DNA from: Ruegeria sp. EL01
GTDB lineage: Bacteria > Pseudomonadota > Alphaproteobacteria > Rhodobacterales > Rhodobacteraceae
Length of the DNA stretch: 64,000 nucleotides
Direction of reading: 5' to 3'
Assembly (NCBI RefSeq): GCF_900313035.1
Contig: NZ_OMPS01000011.1
Coordinates: 1-64,000, forward strand
Part shown: positions 15,752 to 24,668 of the stretch, piece after piece
How the letters are laid out: each line of letters starts with the position of its first letter
Position numbering within the stretch: position 1 is the first letter of the stretch
The notes under the pieces: generated by a model
The model's database searches: none
The model's input: only the letters and a program-made list of their open reading frames with translations
What the model was told of the DNA's origin: nothing
Made by a program: the position numbers and the translations under genes

Positions 15752-17880
15752 TTCTGGAGAAGTGGCCTGATCTCTCACCAACTGCAAAGGGGATTTTCCT
15801 CGCATTCTTCGGGTTGCTGGCGGCGGGCAGTGGCCTGTTTCTTTCTGGGTTTGTGCTCAGCAAAGGGTTGAATCTCCGGTTCGACCCCGTTGCCGATCTG
15901 CTCCTCTGGCCGAGGATCGCCCTTTCAGACTACAGCGGCGCTGCGACCGAAAAATGGATCAAGCTCGGCGGCTTTGCCGGGATGGCGCCGACCGCACTTA
16001 TCCTCACGGCCTTCTTGATGAACAAGCCAAAGCCCGATCTGCACGGCAAGGCGCGGTTTGCCGCAGGACGGGATATCAAGAACGCTGGCCTACGGTCCAG
16101 AAACGGGTTGATCGTGGGCTTCACCGGTTCTCTTCCTTCCCGGCACTACGGCAAACCGGTCGACAAAAAGGGTCGCCTTGTCGAAGAGGGTGGTGCCGTC
16201 AAGGTGATGCCAACCGGCAACCTGACATCAAAATCCCTGCTGACTTATGGCGGACCCGAGCATATGTTCCTCTATGCGCCGACCCGTTCCGGCAAGGGTG
16301 TGGGCGTCGTGGTGCCAAATCTGCTGAACTGGCCCGGCTCCGCCGTGATCCTCGATATCAAAAAGGAAAACTGGACCCTGACCGCGGGGTTTCGGGCGGA
16401 CTCCGGGCAGGATGTGTATCTGTTCGATCCGCTGGAGCCGAGCGGCAAGACCCATCGCTGGAATCCGCTGTCTACCGTGCGACGGGGCGGTGATTTCCAG
16501 ATCGAAGATTTGCAGCGCCTGGCCGATCTCTTCATCCCGGTGCAATCCAAGGATCCGTTCTTTGACCGGGCGGCTCAAACTGCCTTTGTTGGCGTTGGCG
16601 GCTTTCTCGCGGAAACCCCGCACCTGCCGTTTACCCTTGGTGAGATCTTCCGCCAACTCACGCTCACCGGCAATGTGGTCGAGACCTTCAAGAAACGGAT
16701 CATGGACCGCAAGGACAATGGCAAGCCGCTGTCCTGGCAAACCGAAGCGGCTCTGACTGATTTCATATCGAAATCGGAAAACACTTTTGAGAGTGTCAAA
16801 TCCACCATCACGGCCAATCTCGGGCTTTTTGCAAACCCAATGCTGGATCGGGCGACATCGGCGTCCGACTTTGATTTCACCGACCTGCGCAAAAAGCGCA
16901 TGTCGATCTATGTGGGCATCACCCCTAACAATCTTGGCCGTCTCGGCCCCCTCATGAACCTGTTTTTTCAAACCTGCGTCGACGCCAACATGCAGGAATT
17001 GCCGGAGAACAACCCCGATCTGAAGCACAAGGTCCTCTTGTGCATGGATGAGTTCGCCTCTGTTGGTGAACTGCCCGCCTTCAAACGCGGGATCGGGTAT
17101 TTCGCCGGCTATGGCCTGACGGTTCTGACCATCATCCAAACCCCGGCCCAGCTGTCCGACATTTACGGCGTGGATGGTGCGGCCGCCTATATGGACAACG
17201 CTGGTGTGGAGATCGTGTTCACGCCCAAGAGCTTGAAAGAGGCCCGAAACCTCTCGGAACGGTTCGGCACATTAGCGATGGAAAGCCGCAGTGAGAGCCG
17301 GTCCAAATATCTGACGCAGAAAGGAAACGTATCGGTCAGCACCAGTGAACAGAAACGCTCTTTGATGCTGCCGCAAGAACTTTTGGCGATGGATCAGTCC
17401 AAGGCGCTGGTCATAATCGCGGGCCATCCCCCCGTTGAGGCCAACAAGCTGCGCTACTACGCCGAAGAGGTTTTTCTGGAACGGGCGAAGATTGCACCGC
17501 CAGACGTGCCATCGATTGCACCTGATCCGCTGGCCGAAAAAGTGGCCCGCGTTGAATCTGAGAACCAGGACCTGCGGAATGCACAGGCAGAAGCCCGAGA
17601 AGAAATGGCCGCGATGCGTGAGGATTTGGCCCGCATCACACTCTTGGCGCAGTTCCGCGATGAGAACGTGGCCAGTGGTGCACCTTCATCCGTCGAGATG
17701 ACGAACGAGGAGATCGCAAATCCTGACACCATCATGCCGGAACGATTGAAACTCGATCAATCCGCTGCACGCGCCAAGCTCGCAGCGCTCAAGGATGCCG
17801 GCACTCTGACCTCCCGCGAAGGCGCAAGAGACCTTCTCTCAGCCATGGGCGTCGAGACCAGCGGCCCATCGATTGCATGA
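15748..17880 (+). CDS. virD4: VirD4/TraG-type coupling protein
   Basis: A 710-aa ATPase that brings the relaxase-DNA complex to the secretion channel. Two N-terminal membrane helices (about 14-38 and 73-92) precede the ATPase domain. Walker A is PTRSGKG (about 178-184), Walker B is LLCMDEFASVG, and QTPAQLSDIYG is also typical of the family. After about residue 590 there is a coiled-coil-like Glu/Ala-rich extension, possibly a substrate-binding tail. It is the last canonical gene of the set. Confidence 0.96.
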   Translation: MILEKWPDLSPTAKGIFLAFFGLLAAGSGLFLSGFVLSKGLNLRFDPVADLLLWPRIALSDYSGAATEKWIKLGGFAGMAPTALILTAFLMNKPKPDLHGKARFAAGRDIKNAGLRSRNGLIVGFTGSLPSRHYGKPVDKKGRLVEEGGAVKVMPTGNLTSKSLLTYGGPEHMFLYAPTRSGKGVGVVVPNLLNWPGSAVILDIKKENWTLTAGFRADSGQDVYLFDPLEPSGKTHRWNPLSTVRRGGDFQIEDLQRLADLFIPVQSKDPFFDRAAQTAFVGVGGFLAETPHLPFTLGEIFRQLTLTGNVVETFKKRIMDRKDNGKPLSWQTEAALTDFISKSENTFESVKSTITANLGLFANPMLDRATSASDFDFTDLRKKRMSIYVGITPNNLGRLGPLMNLFFQTCVDANMQELPENNPDLKHKVLLCMDEFASVGELPAFKRGIGYFAGYGLTVLTIIQTPAQLSDIYGVDGAAAYMDNAGVEIVFTPKSLKEARNLSERFGTLAMESRSESRSKYLTQKGNVSVSTSEQKRSLMLPQELLAMDQSKALVIIAGHPPVEANKLRYYAEEVFLERAKIAPPDVPSIAPDPLAEKVARVESENQDLRNAQAEAREEMAAMREDLARITLLAQFRDENVASGAPSSVEMTNEEIANPDTIMPERLKLDQSAARAKLAALKDAGTLTSREGARDLLSAMGVETSGPSIA

Positions 17881-17894
17881 AGTGAGAATGAGAT

Positions 17895-19610
17895 ATGGCC
17901 GATCCTGATCCGACGACATCAACAAATCCGCACATCTACACGTTGTCAGAGGCCCATTCCGAGCGGGTGGAAAGCTTTGCGACGATGGAAGAGGCTGCCC
18001 GAGCCTTTGCGGATGCAGATGCGACACTGCACCCGCGCGTAATTGAGAGCTCGGAAAACGGCGCACGCACCTTGGCCCGCACAGTCACGATTGGCGAGGA
18101 AGTCCACAAATCCGCGCCCCGGTTGGAAACACTACAGGGCGATCGGGATGAGGCGTTCTGGGTGGCATATCATGCCCGAGAGACCGAGAAGCAAGAAGGT
18201 GACCCGGAAAAGGAGATCAATGCATCTGGTAAGAAAACACAATCAGAGACGGCGCCCAATGCAGACCCGACCCCGGACAGCGTCGCCGAACCGGATACGC
18301 CCCAGCCTGGGAAGTCACCTGATGAACGCTTCGCGCTCCCAGCCAGCTTTCAGGAGCGCTTCATCCTGACGAAGGAGCAGGACCGACAGGAGTTGTTCCG
18401 CTCCTATGACGATACACGCCCCGCGATTTCGGATCGGGGTGACAGCCTGCGTACCAAGAACGCGGATCGCGGCACGGCGATGGATATGATCGAGCTCGCC
18501 GCCCACCGCAGTTGGTCCTCTATGAAAGTCACCGGACCAGAAGAGTTCCGCCGCGAGATGTGGATCGAAGGGACCGCCCAAGGCATCCGCGTGCAGGGAT
18601 ACCGGCCCAATGACAAGGATCGTGCCGAAGCGGATCGTCGCGCGGAACTGATTGGCGAGCGCAGTATTGAACGCACGGATCGCGAGCGTCATGCTACAGG
18701 CGAACCGAATACCGGTGTCAGGCCTGGTGCTCAGAGGCACGGTGCCGAGAACTCCAATGTTGTTCCCATGATTGACTATCAGCAGGGTCTTAAAGGCAAA
18801 ATCACCGGCATTGGCGATGCACCATACAGGGACCGCGAGGGTGCCACACCAACCCCCTTTGTTTCATTGGAACTGGCGGATGGTCGGCCTCACAAACTCT
18901 GGGGGGTTGGTTTGCCGGATATGATCGACAAACACGACCTCAGTGTCGGTGATCACGCAACGATCTATGACAATGGTCGCAAAGCCGTAACTGTGAAGGA
19001 ACGAGATCCAAAGACCGGCGAAGAACGCGAGAAACAAACCTTCCGACGGGAATGGGGTGCACGGGAAATCGAGCGAGCACCCGAGCAGGTCAAACCAGGT
19101 GTGGAGCCGGTGCAAAAGCGGGATGTAGCAGTTATCGAGACCACTTCTAATCCCACGAAAGCTGCCGCTGAAACTGCCTCTCCGCCAGTAGGTGATAACG
19201 GTTCCACAGCTCCTCCAAAACAGGAGCAAGATCCAGATCCACTTGCTGAACGGTTGATTCAAAAGGAGGCGGCTCAGGACCCAGCTTTGCGTGGTGCGGC
19301 AAGCGTATTGGCGCATCTCGATGCGGAACTGCGTGCCGCTGGGATCTCAGAGAAGGATCGAACCACATTCCGCGATCACGCCTCTCGAGAACTGGCAGAT
19401 GGCCTGCGCGCCGGGCGCCAATACGATGTGCAGCGCCTACCGAACGTAACGACTGAGCAACAGAAACGCGCGAAGTCGCTGACTGCTAGAGATGTAGCTC
19501 AGATCATTGAGAGCGCGAAAGTGCGGACGCCGCCACAAATCCAGGACACCACCCGGAACTTCAGTAGATCGCGGGAAAACAGCCCACAATCCTCCGGCAG
19601 AGAACGGTAA
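17895..19610 (+). CDS. LPD7 and KfrB-like domain protein, probable relaxation accessory
   Basis: A 571-aa soluble protein that follows virD4 by 14 bases. Residues about 145-245 match the LPD7 (large polyvalent protein-associated) domain, with MDMIELAAHRSW, SSMKVTGPEEFRREMW and GIRVQGYRPND. Residues about 295-370 look like a KfrB-type domain, with GKITGIGDAPYR, KLWGVGLPDM and GDHATIYDNG. Both occur as C-terminal modules of conjugative relaxases, but there is no relaxase domain or histidine triad here. The last 150 residues are low complexity then helical. It probably assists DNA processing. The exact role is unknown. Confidence 0.7.
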   Translation: MADPDPTTSTNPHIYTLSEAHSERVESFATMEEAARAFADADATLHPRVIESSENGARTLARTVTIGEEVHKSAPRLETLQGDRDEAFWVAYHARETEKQEGDPEKEINASGKKTQSETAPNADPTPDSVAEPDTPQPGKSPDERFALPASFQERFILTKEQDRQELFRSYDDTRPAISDRGDSLRTKNADRGTAMDMIELAAHRSWSSMKVTGPEEFRREMWIEGTAQGIRVQGYRPNDKDRAEADRRAELIGERSIERTDRERHATGEPNTGVRPGAQRHGAENSNVVPMIDYQQGLKGKITGIGDAPYRDREGATPTPFVSLELADGRPHKLWGVGLPDMIDKHDLSVGDHATIYDNGRKAVTVKERDPKTGEEREKQTFRREWGAREIERAPEQVKPGVEPVQKRDVAVIETTSNPTKAAAETASPPVGDNGSTAPPKQEQDPDPLAERLIQKEAAQDPALRGAASVLAHLDAELRAAGISEKDRTTFRDHASRELADGLRAGRQYDVQRLPNVTTEQQKRAKSLTARDVAQIIESAKVRTPPQIQDTTRNFSRSRENSPQSSGRER

Positions 19611-19638
19611 AGCTAATTGCCGCTCTGGTGGTTCTCTG
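19598..19638 (+). terminator. Possible end-of-operon hairpin
   Basis: CAGAGAAC (19598-19605) and GTTCTCTG (19631-19638) are perfect 8-base complements across the stop codon of the last conjugation gene, with a 25-base loop. There is no T-run after it, so intrinsic termination is uncertain. Confidence 0.25.
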
Positions 19639-20063
19639 CTTCAGGTTATTGCCAGAAGGCTGGTCTGCGCATTCGAGAGCTTGAGGCCAATGCCGGTTCC
19701 CCAAAGGTGCCGCGAATGGATAGTTTTCCGTGAAACTACCGGTCAAACAAAGCTCGGCGAAGTCACCTTTCGAGCCCACTTTGGCTGATGCTGCGCGGGG
19801 CATGAAGGTCGGCTCTTAGCGAACGGCCATTACTCTTGCATGTTCTTAGGTTATTCTGAATTTTTGCCACTTTTGCAAACACAGGCCTCTTGAACATATC
19901 TGGAAAGCCCCATCAATTTGCAGCCTTGGAACAGTTGGCCGTTTTCGTACGACCTCGGCGGAAAATCGCGTGAGATCAAAACACTGTGCAGGTTTCTGGT
20001 GCAGGCTAACCGACCACAGATTACCAATAAAGCAAAACAGTGAGGTCAGGAGGTAGTGAGATC
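19639..20063. other. Non-coding gap after the conjugation block
   Basis: No supported gene is seen. Short open frames on both strands lack ribosome sites and recognisable content. The gap separates the plasmid transfer genes from the beta-lactamase pair and probably holds the promoter of the latter in its last hundred bases. Confidence 0.5.
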
Positions 20064-20777
20064 ATGAATCCATTTGCGTGCTTGTCAAAAAACGCTCGGA
20101 ATATCGATTTGCGTTTCGCATCGGTCGTAGCTTGCTTGGCCTGCTGGACGATTACACCACCTGTGCATGCCGGAGAATATGATGAGGCAGTTTGGGACTG
20201 GCGTGCAGGGGATCTCATCTTTCGATCCGGGATTGATCCGTTTGATGATCTGATCGCCACTTATGCGGGGGCACAGTTTGGCTCTGCCGCTATCGTTCGG
20301 GCAAGCAGTGGCGGACCTCGCGTTGTCTATGTCGACCCAGACATCGGTGTAACTGAGATTATGCTTGATGAATTCGTTGCTGGTTTGGATGAAAGTGACT
20401 ACGCGGCCTATCGCATCCGTGAGGCAGGTGATTGGGGGCAAAGCGACAGCCCGATTTCATACAATGCGCTTCTCGTTGCATATGGAAAACCTGCGGACCG
20501 ATATAGATTTCCCGGTGGTGATGCATATTACAGCGCCGAGCTTGTGTTCCTGGCTGCTTTGGGTGCCGGAGTTCAGCTAGGTCAGCCTATTAGATTGTCA
20601 GAGCTGTCCCAGGACAGGCCTGATCTTCGGCATGCATTCCTGAGAGATTGGCAGGAAAACCCTTATTGCCAGTATATCGCAACAGAGCAGGCGTGCTGGG
20701 AACTCATCAGGGACACTGCGGTTTTGACGACGCAGGCGATCATGAATGATCCCGACCTTGAAAGACTGCACCCCTAG
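20064..20777 (+). CDS. YiiX-like papain-fold protein lacking its catalytic residues
   Basis: This 237-aa protein has a signal peptide (residues 1-36) and then a YiiX/YebB-like NlpC/P60-superfamily body. The GDLIF motif is at 49-53 and YGKPADRYRF at 140-149 corresponds to the YDl-F region. In active members a His follows in YSHVGIV and a Cys in YCSELV. Here these read FGSAAIV (72-78) and YSAELV (156-161), so both His and Cys are lost. It is therefore probably a non-enzymatic periplasmic protein, perhaps binding a peptidoglycan or lipid ligand. AGGAGG ten bases before the ATG at 20064 fixes the start. It lies 43 bases before a beta-lactamase gene in the same direction. Confidence 0.7.
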   Translation: MNPFACLSKNARNIDLRFASVVACLACWTITPPVHAGEYDEAVWDWRAGDLIFRSGIDPFDDLIATYAGAQFGSAAIVRASSGGPRVVYVDPDIGVTEIMLDEFVAGLDESDYAAYRIREAGDWGQSDSPISYNALLVAYGKPADRYRFPGGDAYYSAELVFLAALGAGVQLGQPIRLSELSQDRPDLRHAFLRDWQENPYCQYIATEQACWELIRDTAVLTTQAIMNDPDLERLHP

Positions 20778-20820
20778 CTCACACGACAGATTTTTCCAAC
20801 GAACAATAACAGAGGCCCCC

Positions 20821-21678
20821 ATGAAGCGTAGAGAACTGATTTTCGGAAGCATTGCGGCTGGCTTGTTCAACCGTGCAGCCAATGCGGATGCAACTGCCCG
20901 ATTGGAAAGCGCCGAACAAAGGCTATCCGCAAGAATAGGGGTCCATGCCGAGAACCTTAGTACCGGACAAGTTTTCCAACACCGGCCTGATGAACGGTTT
21001 GCCATGTGCTCGACATTCAAGGCGTCATTGGCGGCACTTTGCCTGCACCGGTCAGATCGAGGACAGCTTGACCTCGATGAGCGGCTTGCGTTCCAAGGGT
21101 CAGACATACTGCCAACGTCGTCCGTCACCAGGGGAAACCTCTCCGCTGGAAGCATGAGCATCAGCGATCTGTGTCAGGCCATTGTCGAATATAGCGACAA
21201 CACCGCTGCCAACCTTCTACTGAAGCATATTGGTGGCCCTTCGGCCATAACGCAGTTTTTCCGGGATATTGGAGACACAACCAGCCGTCTGGACCGCACG
21301 GAAATGGCGCTAAACTCCAACATTGCGGGGGATGAGCGGGATACGACAAGCCCGCAGGCGATGGCCCGGACTCTTAGCGAATTGACGATGCCCACCAATT
21401 TACTATCGGATCATTCCCGCGCATTGCTGATCCAATGGATGCGAAACGAGCAAAATGGTCAGAACAGGATAAGAGCCGCCGTGCCCGGAGATTGGGCCGT
21501 TGGCAACAAGCCAGGCACCTCTCCAAATGGCGTGGCGAATGATATTGCGGTGTTGTGGTCGCCGGATGGTACTCCGTTCGTTGTTACAGTTTTCATCGAC
21601 ACGCAGCAAGGAAGGGCGCGTGAGGCTGTCGCCGCGATCCATGACATTGCGGGCACCGCACTCAGTAACGTCCTCTAG
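20821..21678 (+). CDS. Class A beta-lactamase
   Basis: A 285-aa serine beta-lactamase, periplasmic, that would hydrolyse beta-lactams. The N-terminus, MKRRELIFGS, has a twin-arginine pair and may use Tat export. Motifs are STFK with Ser64, SDN at 125-127, and RTEMALN with the general-base Glu161. The usual KTG reads KPG at 230-232, an odd change beside the oxyanion pocket that may lower or shift activity. It is probably co-transcribed with the YiiX-like gene. Family membership is firm and the substrate range is unknown. Confidence 0.9.
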   Translation: MKRRELIFGSIAAGLFNRAANADATARLESAEQRLSARIGVHAENLSTGQVFQHRPDERFAMCSTFKASLAALCLHRSDRGQLDLDERLAFQGSDILPTSSVTRGNLSAGSMSISDLCQAIVEYSDNTAANLLLKHIGGPSAITQFFRDIGDTTSRLDRTEMALNSNIAGDERDTTSPQAMARTLSELTMPTNLLSDHSRALLIQWMRNEQNGQNRIRAAVPGDWAVGNKPGTSPNGVANDIAVLWSPDGTPFVVTVFIDTQQGRAREAVAAIHDIAGTALSNVL

Positions 21679-21766
21679 CACCTGAGCGCCCATCACGGAT
21701 CAAAAGGGAATGCCCCCAGATAATGCAAGGGAACTTTCACCAGTATCGGCAGATATTGGCAGAGAT

Positions 21767-22153
21767 CTATTCTGCGCTCTCACTTTCTTCGTTGAATACA
21801 TCCAGGGCTACGTTCAACGCGTTGATAGCCGCAGGAAACCCACCATATAGCGACATTTGCCATATCGCCTCGGCTATCTCGATTTTGGTGAGACCGACTT
21901 TCAAACCACCTGCGATGTGAATGCGTAGCTGAGGCGCGGTTTGCCCGCCCAGAGTGGTCAACGCCGCAATCGTTGCAAGACTTCGGTCCCGTAGAGCCAA
22001 CCCCGGGCGGCCGTAGTGTTGACCGTAGACGAAACTGATCAGGTCTTGGGGCATCCCCGGCAAAAGAGAGCCATAGCGCGCTTCAAGGGCCTCTTCCAAA
22101 CCCGGATTGTGTTTTTCTGCTAACGCTTTACCGCGTTCGTATGCATCCTGCAT
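21767..22153 (-). CDS. Carboxymuconolactone decarboxylase-family protein
   Basis: A 128-aa all-helical protein of the CMD/AhpD fold. The family segment GGQTAPQLRIHIAGGLKVG contains the characteristic His, but no CxxC pair is present, so it is not an AhpD-type peroxidase. MSLYGGFPAAINAL closes the core. It lies 83 bases downstream of the aldo/keto reductase and likely in the same transcript. Such pairs are common in detoxification loci. The substrate is unknown. Confidence 0.85.
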   Translation of the reverse strand: MQDAYERGKALAEKHNPGLEEALEARYGSLLPGMPQDLISFVYGQHYGRPGLALRDRSLATIAALTTLGGQTAPQLRIHIAGGLKVGLTKIEIAEAIWQMSLYGGFPAAINALNVALDVFNEESESAE

Positions 22154-22236
22154 GTATCGCCTCTTTTAGGTTGGGATCAGGTTTCGCTATTGGGGTCTCG
22201 TTCGGTGTGTGGTGACTCAGCAAAGTGTTCTTACAT

Positions 22237-23220
22237 TCACGCGTTAACCCCCTTCATTCCTTCTTCGGTGTAGCGTGCGCCGGAAATCGGAAGTGCGGCG
22301 AGGCCGTCTTCCAGCTCCTGCAGATCCTCATCATTTAAACCGACATCTGCGGCAGCGGTGTTTTCCCGCAAATATATGATCTTCTTCGTGCCGGGGATTG
22401 GAACAATGTCGTCACCTTGCGCCAGCAGCCATGCGAGCGCCAATTGCGCAGGCGTACATTCCTTGCGTGTTGCAATTGCACGCACCAGATTGGCAATACG
22501 TCTGTTGGAGGTGACAGCATCCGCCTGGAAACGCGGCAGAGATGCACGAAAATCTCCGCTCTCAAACTCGCTGTCATCCTGGAAGCGCCCGGTCAAGAAA
22601 CCACGACCAAGCGGCGAATACGGCACAAAGCCGACCCCCAGCTCGCGACAAGTGGGAAGCACCTCGTTTTCAACTTCACGCGACCAAAGAGAATATTCGG
22701 TTTGCACGGCAGTAACCGGATGCACGGCGTGTGCTCGACGCAATGTGTCCGCGCTGATCTCGCACAGACCGATCCGGTCGATTTTACCTTCCTCGACCAG
22801 ACGCGAAAGGCCGCCCATCGTGTCTTCGATGTCCTGCTCACGATTGATCCGATGAACGTAGTAGAGGTCGATCCGCTCGACCCCGAGTCGCGCCAACGAT
22901 GCTTCACAGGAAGCTCTTGCATATTCGGGACTGTTGTCGAGACTGCGACGGTATTCACCGGGCTTGCGAACGATGCCGAACTTGGTTGCGATCTTCGGAC
23001 GGGCTTTCGATTTAGCCAGGAACGCCCCAAGCAGCTCTTCGTTGTGATGCGGGCCGTACATGTCAGCGGTGTCGAAAAAGTCGATCCCGAGATCAACGGC
23101 TTCATGCAACACCCGCATTGACATCTCATCATCGCGCGGGCCGTAAAACTCACTCATCCCCATGCAGCCAAGGCCGATGGCCGATACGTCGAAACCTTGC
23201 GCCAGTGTTCGTTGTCTCAT
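22237..23220 (-). CDS. Aldo/keto reductase
   Basis: The 327-aa enzyme would reduce aldehydes or ketones with NADPH. The catalytic tetrad is visible: D50 and Y55 (DFFDTADMYG), K80 (IATKFG) and H123 (LYYVHRI). I chose the ATG at 23220, with AAGGAGAACAGC before it, over an upstream in-frame start 32 codons earlier. It is transcribed divergently from a LysR gene, which likely controls it together with the downstream CMD gene. Confidence 0.93.
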   Translation of the reverse strand: MRQRTLAQGFDVSAIGLGCMGMSEFYGPRDDEMSMRVLHEAVDLGIDFFDTADMYGPHHNEELLGAFLAKSKARPKIATKFGIVRKPGEYRRSLDNSPEYARASCEASLARLGVERIDLYYVHRINREQDIEDTMGGLSRLVEEGKIDRIGLCEISADTLRRAHAVHPVTAVQTEYSLWSREVENEVLPTCRELGVGFVPYSPLGRGFLTGRFQDDSEFESGDFRASLPRFQADAVTSNRRIANLVRAIATRKECTPAQLALAWLLAQGDDIVPIPGTKKIIYLRENTAAADVGLNDEDLQELEDGLAALPISGARYTEEGMKGVNA

Positions 23221-23255
23221 GCTGTTCTCCTTGTTTGTTAACCGGAGAGATGGCA

Positions 23256-23291
23256 TTTTCAGAAAACGATAAACATCCGCGAAACTGAAAA
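23256..23291. promoter_or_regulatory. Inverted repeat in the divergent AKR/LysR promoter
   Basis: TTTTCAG (23256-23262) and CTGAAAA (23285-23291) are perfect 7-base complements in the 72-base gap between the divergent aldo/keto reductase and LysR genes. LysR proteins usually bind such interrupted dyads next to their own promoter. The second arm ends just before the LysR start codon, which would suit autorepression. Confidence 0.35.
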
Positions 23292-23292
23292 C

Positions 23293-24213
23293 ATGATTTC
23301 CAAAATCGGAAAGCACTCCAACAATGATCTGATCTGGGATGACATTCGCGCTTTCTTAGCTGTGGCGCGTGCAGGCACGCTGTCCGGCGCGGCAGCACAG
23401 ATGGGCGTCGGAATCGCCACAGTTTCGCGCCGGGTCGAAAGACTGGAAATGGCGATTGGCCAGCCCGTGTTTACGCGACACCAGTCCGGCTACCGACTAA
23501 CGGACGATGGCGCCGCGTTGATCGAACGGGCCGAAGAAATGGAGGCTGCAGCCCTGTCGCTGGCTTCTGGACTGCACCACGACGCGCCCGTCGCGGGCAC
23601 CGTGCGGCTGGCCACAGCGGAGAACTTAGCGACTGGGTTGATCATACCGGAACTGGGGCGGCTGAGGGCGGAATTCCCGCAGTTATCTCTGGAGATCGTG
23701 ACGGACATAGCGACAGTAAACCTGCATCGGCGCGATGCGGATATCGCCCTCAGAATGGTAAAGCCTGATCGCGGGAACGTATCGCTGCAACGGCTGGGGA
23801 GTCTGGGCTTTGGTCTGTATGGCACGGCTGAATATGTGTCAGCACGCGGCACAGCATCGGATGATGGTGCATTTGACACAGACGATTTCATCGGTTGGTC
23901 AGAGGCTTACGCGAACCTGCCAGCGGCCCAATGGGTTGAACGGATATTGAAGGGCCGCCCGCCTGCTTTGGTAACGACCTCGCTGGCGACACAGCTTAGG
24001 GCATGTGAAAGCGGCCTCGGTCTGGCTATCCTGCCATATTTCCTCGCTCGACCACGCGGTCTTGTTTGCCTCGACGCAGACCTTGGTGTCGATCAGACGA
24101 TCTGGCTTGTCACCCACTCCGATCTTGTACACTCCCGCCGTGTCCACGCCGTCGCGGAATTCCTGCGCGATCTCGTGCAGGGGAATCGCGTTCGTTTAAG
24201 CGGCGACGTATGA
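23293..24213 (+). CDS. LysR-family transcriptional regulator
   Basis: A 306-aa regulator with the N-terminal winged HTH at about residues 14-73 (AFLAVARAGTLSGAA, then IATVSRRVERLE) and a C-terminal substrate-binding domain. It is transcribed away from the aldo/keto reductase with only 72 bases between them, so that gene pair is the likely target. The inducer is unknown. Confidence 0.92.
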   Translation: MISKIGKHSNNDLIWDDIRAFLAVARAGTLSGAAAQMGVGIATVSRRVERLEMAIGQPVFTRHQSGYRLTDDGAALIERAEEMEAAALSLASGLHHDAPVAGTVRLATAENLATGLIIPELGRLRAEFPQLSLEIVTDIATVNLHRRDADIALRMVKPDRGNVSLQRLGSLGFGLYGTAEYVSARGTASDDGAFDTDDFIGWSEAYANLPAAQWVERILKGRPPALVTTSLATQLRACESGLGLAILPYFLARPRGLVCLDADLGVDQTIWLVTHSDLVHSRRVHAVAEFLRDLVQGNRVRLSGDV

Positions 24214-24247
24214 ATTTTCCCTCTGCGATCATGTCTGACAAACCTGC

Positions 24248-24278
24248 TTGATCTAAAGTTGCTTTAGGTCCGTATGAG
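24248..24278 (+). promoter_or_regulatory. MerR-type promoter with 19-bp spacer and dyad operator
   Basis: TTGATC (24248-24253) and TATGAG (24273-24278) are 19 bases apart, the long spacer typical of MerR-controlled promoters. The dyad CTAAAG-TTG-CTTTAG (24253-24267) fills the spacer. The site is 22 bases before the merR start, so the regulator would act on its own operon, which includes the downstream SDR gene. Confidence 0.7.
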
Positions 24279-24299
24279 GGTGAACAGAAAGCGGGTCAC

Positions 24300-24668
24300 A
24301 TGAAAATATCAGAAGTTGCTGAACGCACCGGGCTCAGCATTTCCACAATACGTTTCTATGAGAAGTTTAGGCTGTGTCCGTTCATCGAACGCGGCCCTGA
24401 CGGCAATCGCGTATTTTCTAAAACGGATGCTGATTGGTTGGCGTTGCTGGCATCCCTGCGCGCAACAGGGATGCCCATGGAGGAAATGCGCGCGTTTGCT
24501 GAGCTCTATGCCTCGGGCGATAAAACAATCCCAGAGCGCAAGGCGGCGCTATTGGCGCACAGGCAAAGCCTTGGCGACCGGCAAGCAGAATTGGATCAGT
24601 GCCGCGCAATACTGAAACAGAAATTGCAGCGATACGATGAGATAATAAAGGATCAGGCATGCGGATAA
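24300..24668 (+). CDS. MerR-family transcriptional regulator
   Basis: A 122-aa regulator with an N-terminal MerR winged HTH (KISEVAERTGLSISTIRFYE at residues 2-21) and a C-terminal coiled-coil dimer helix. There are no metal-binding cysteines at the usual place, so an organic inducer is more likely than a metal. Its own promoter has the 19-bp spacer that MerR proteins distort. It overlaps the SDR gene by 10 bases. Confidence 0.92.
   Translation: MKISEVAERTGLSISTIRFYEKFRLCPFIERGPDGNRVFSKTDADWLALLASLRATGMPMEEMRAFAELYASGDKTIPERKAALLAHRQSLGDRQAELDQCRAILKQKLQRYDEIIKDQACG

Noticed and set aside
16228..17139. A 303-codon open frame opposite virD4
   Set aside because: Antisense shadow of the coupling protein, without recognisable domains.
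17895..19610. Reading the LPD7 protein as a relaxase
   Set aside because: No N-terminal relaxase domain, no catalytic Tyr context and no histidine triad were found. Only modules that accompany relaxases are present.
19507..19788. A 93-codon plus-strand frame after the conjugation block
   Set aside because: Most of it overlaps the end of the LPD7 gene in another frame and the rest has no recognisable content.
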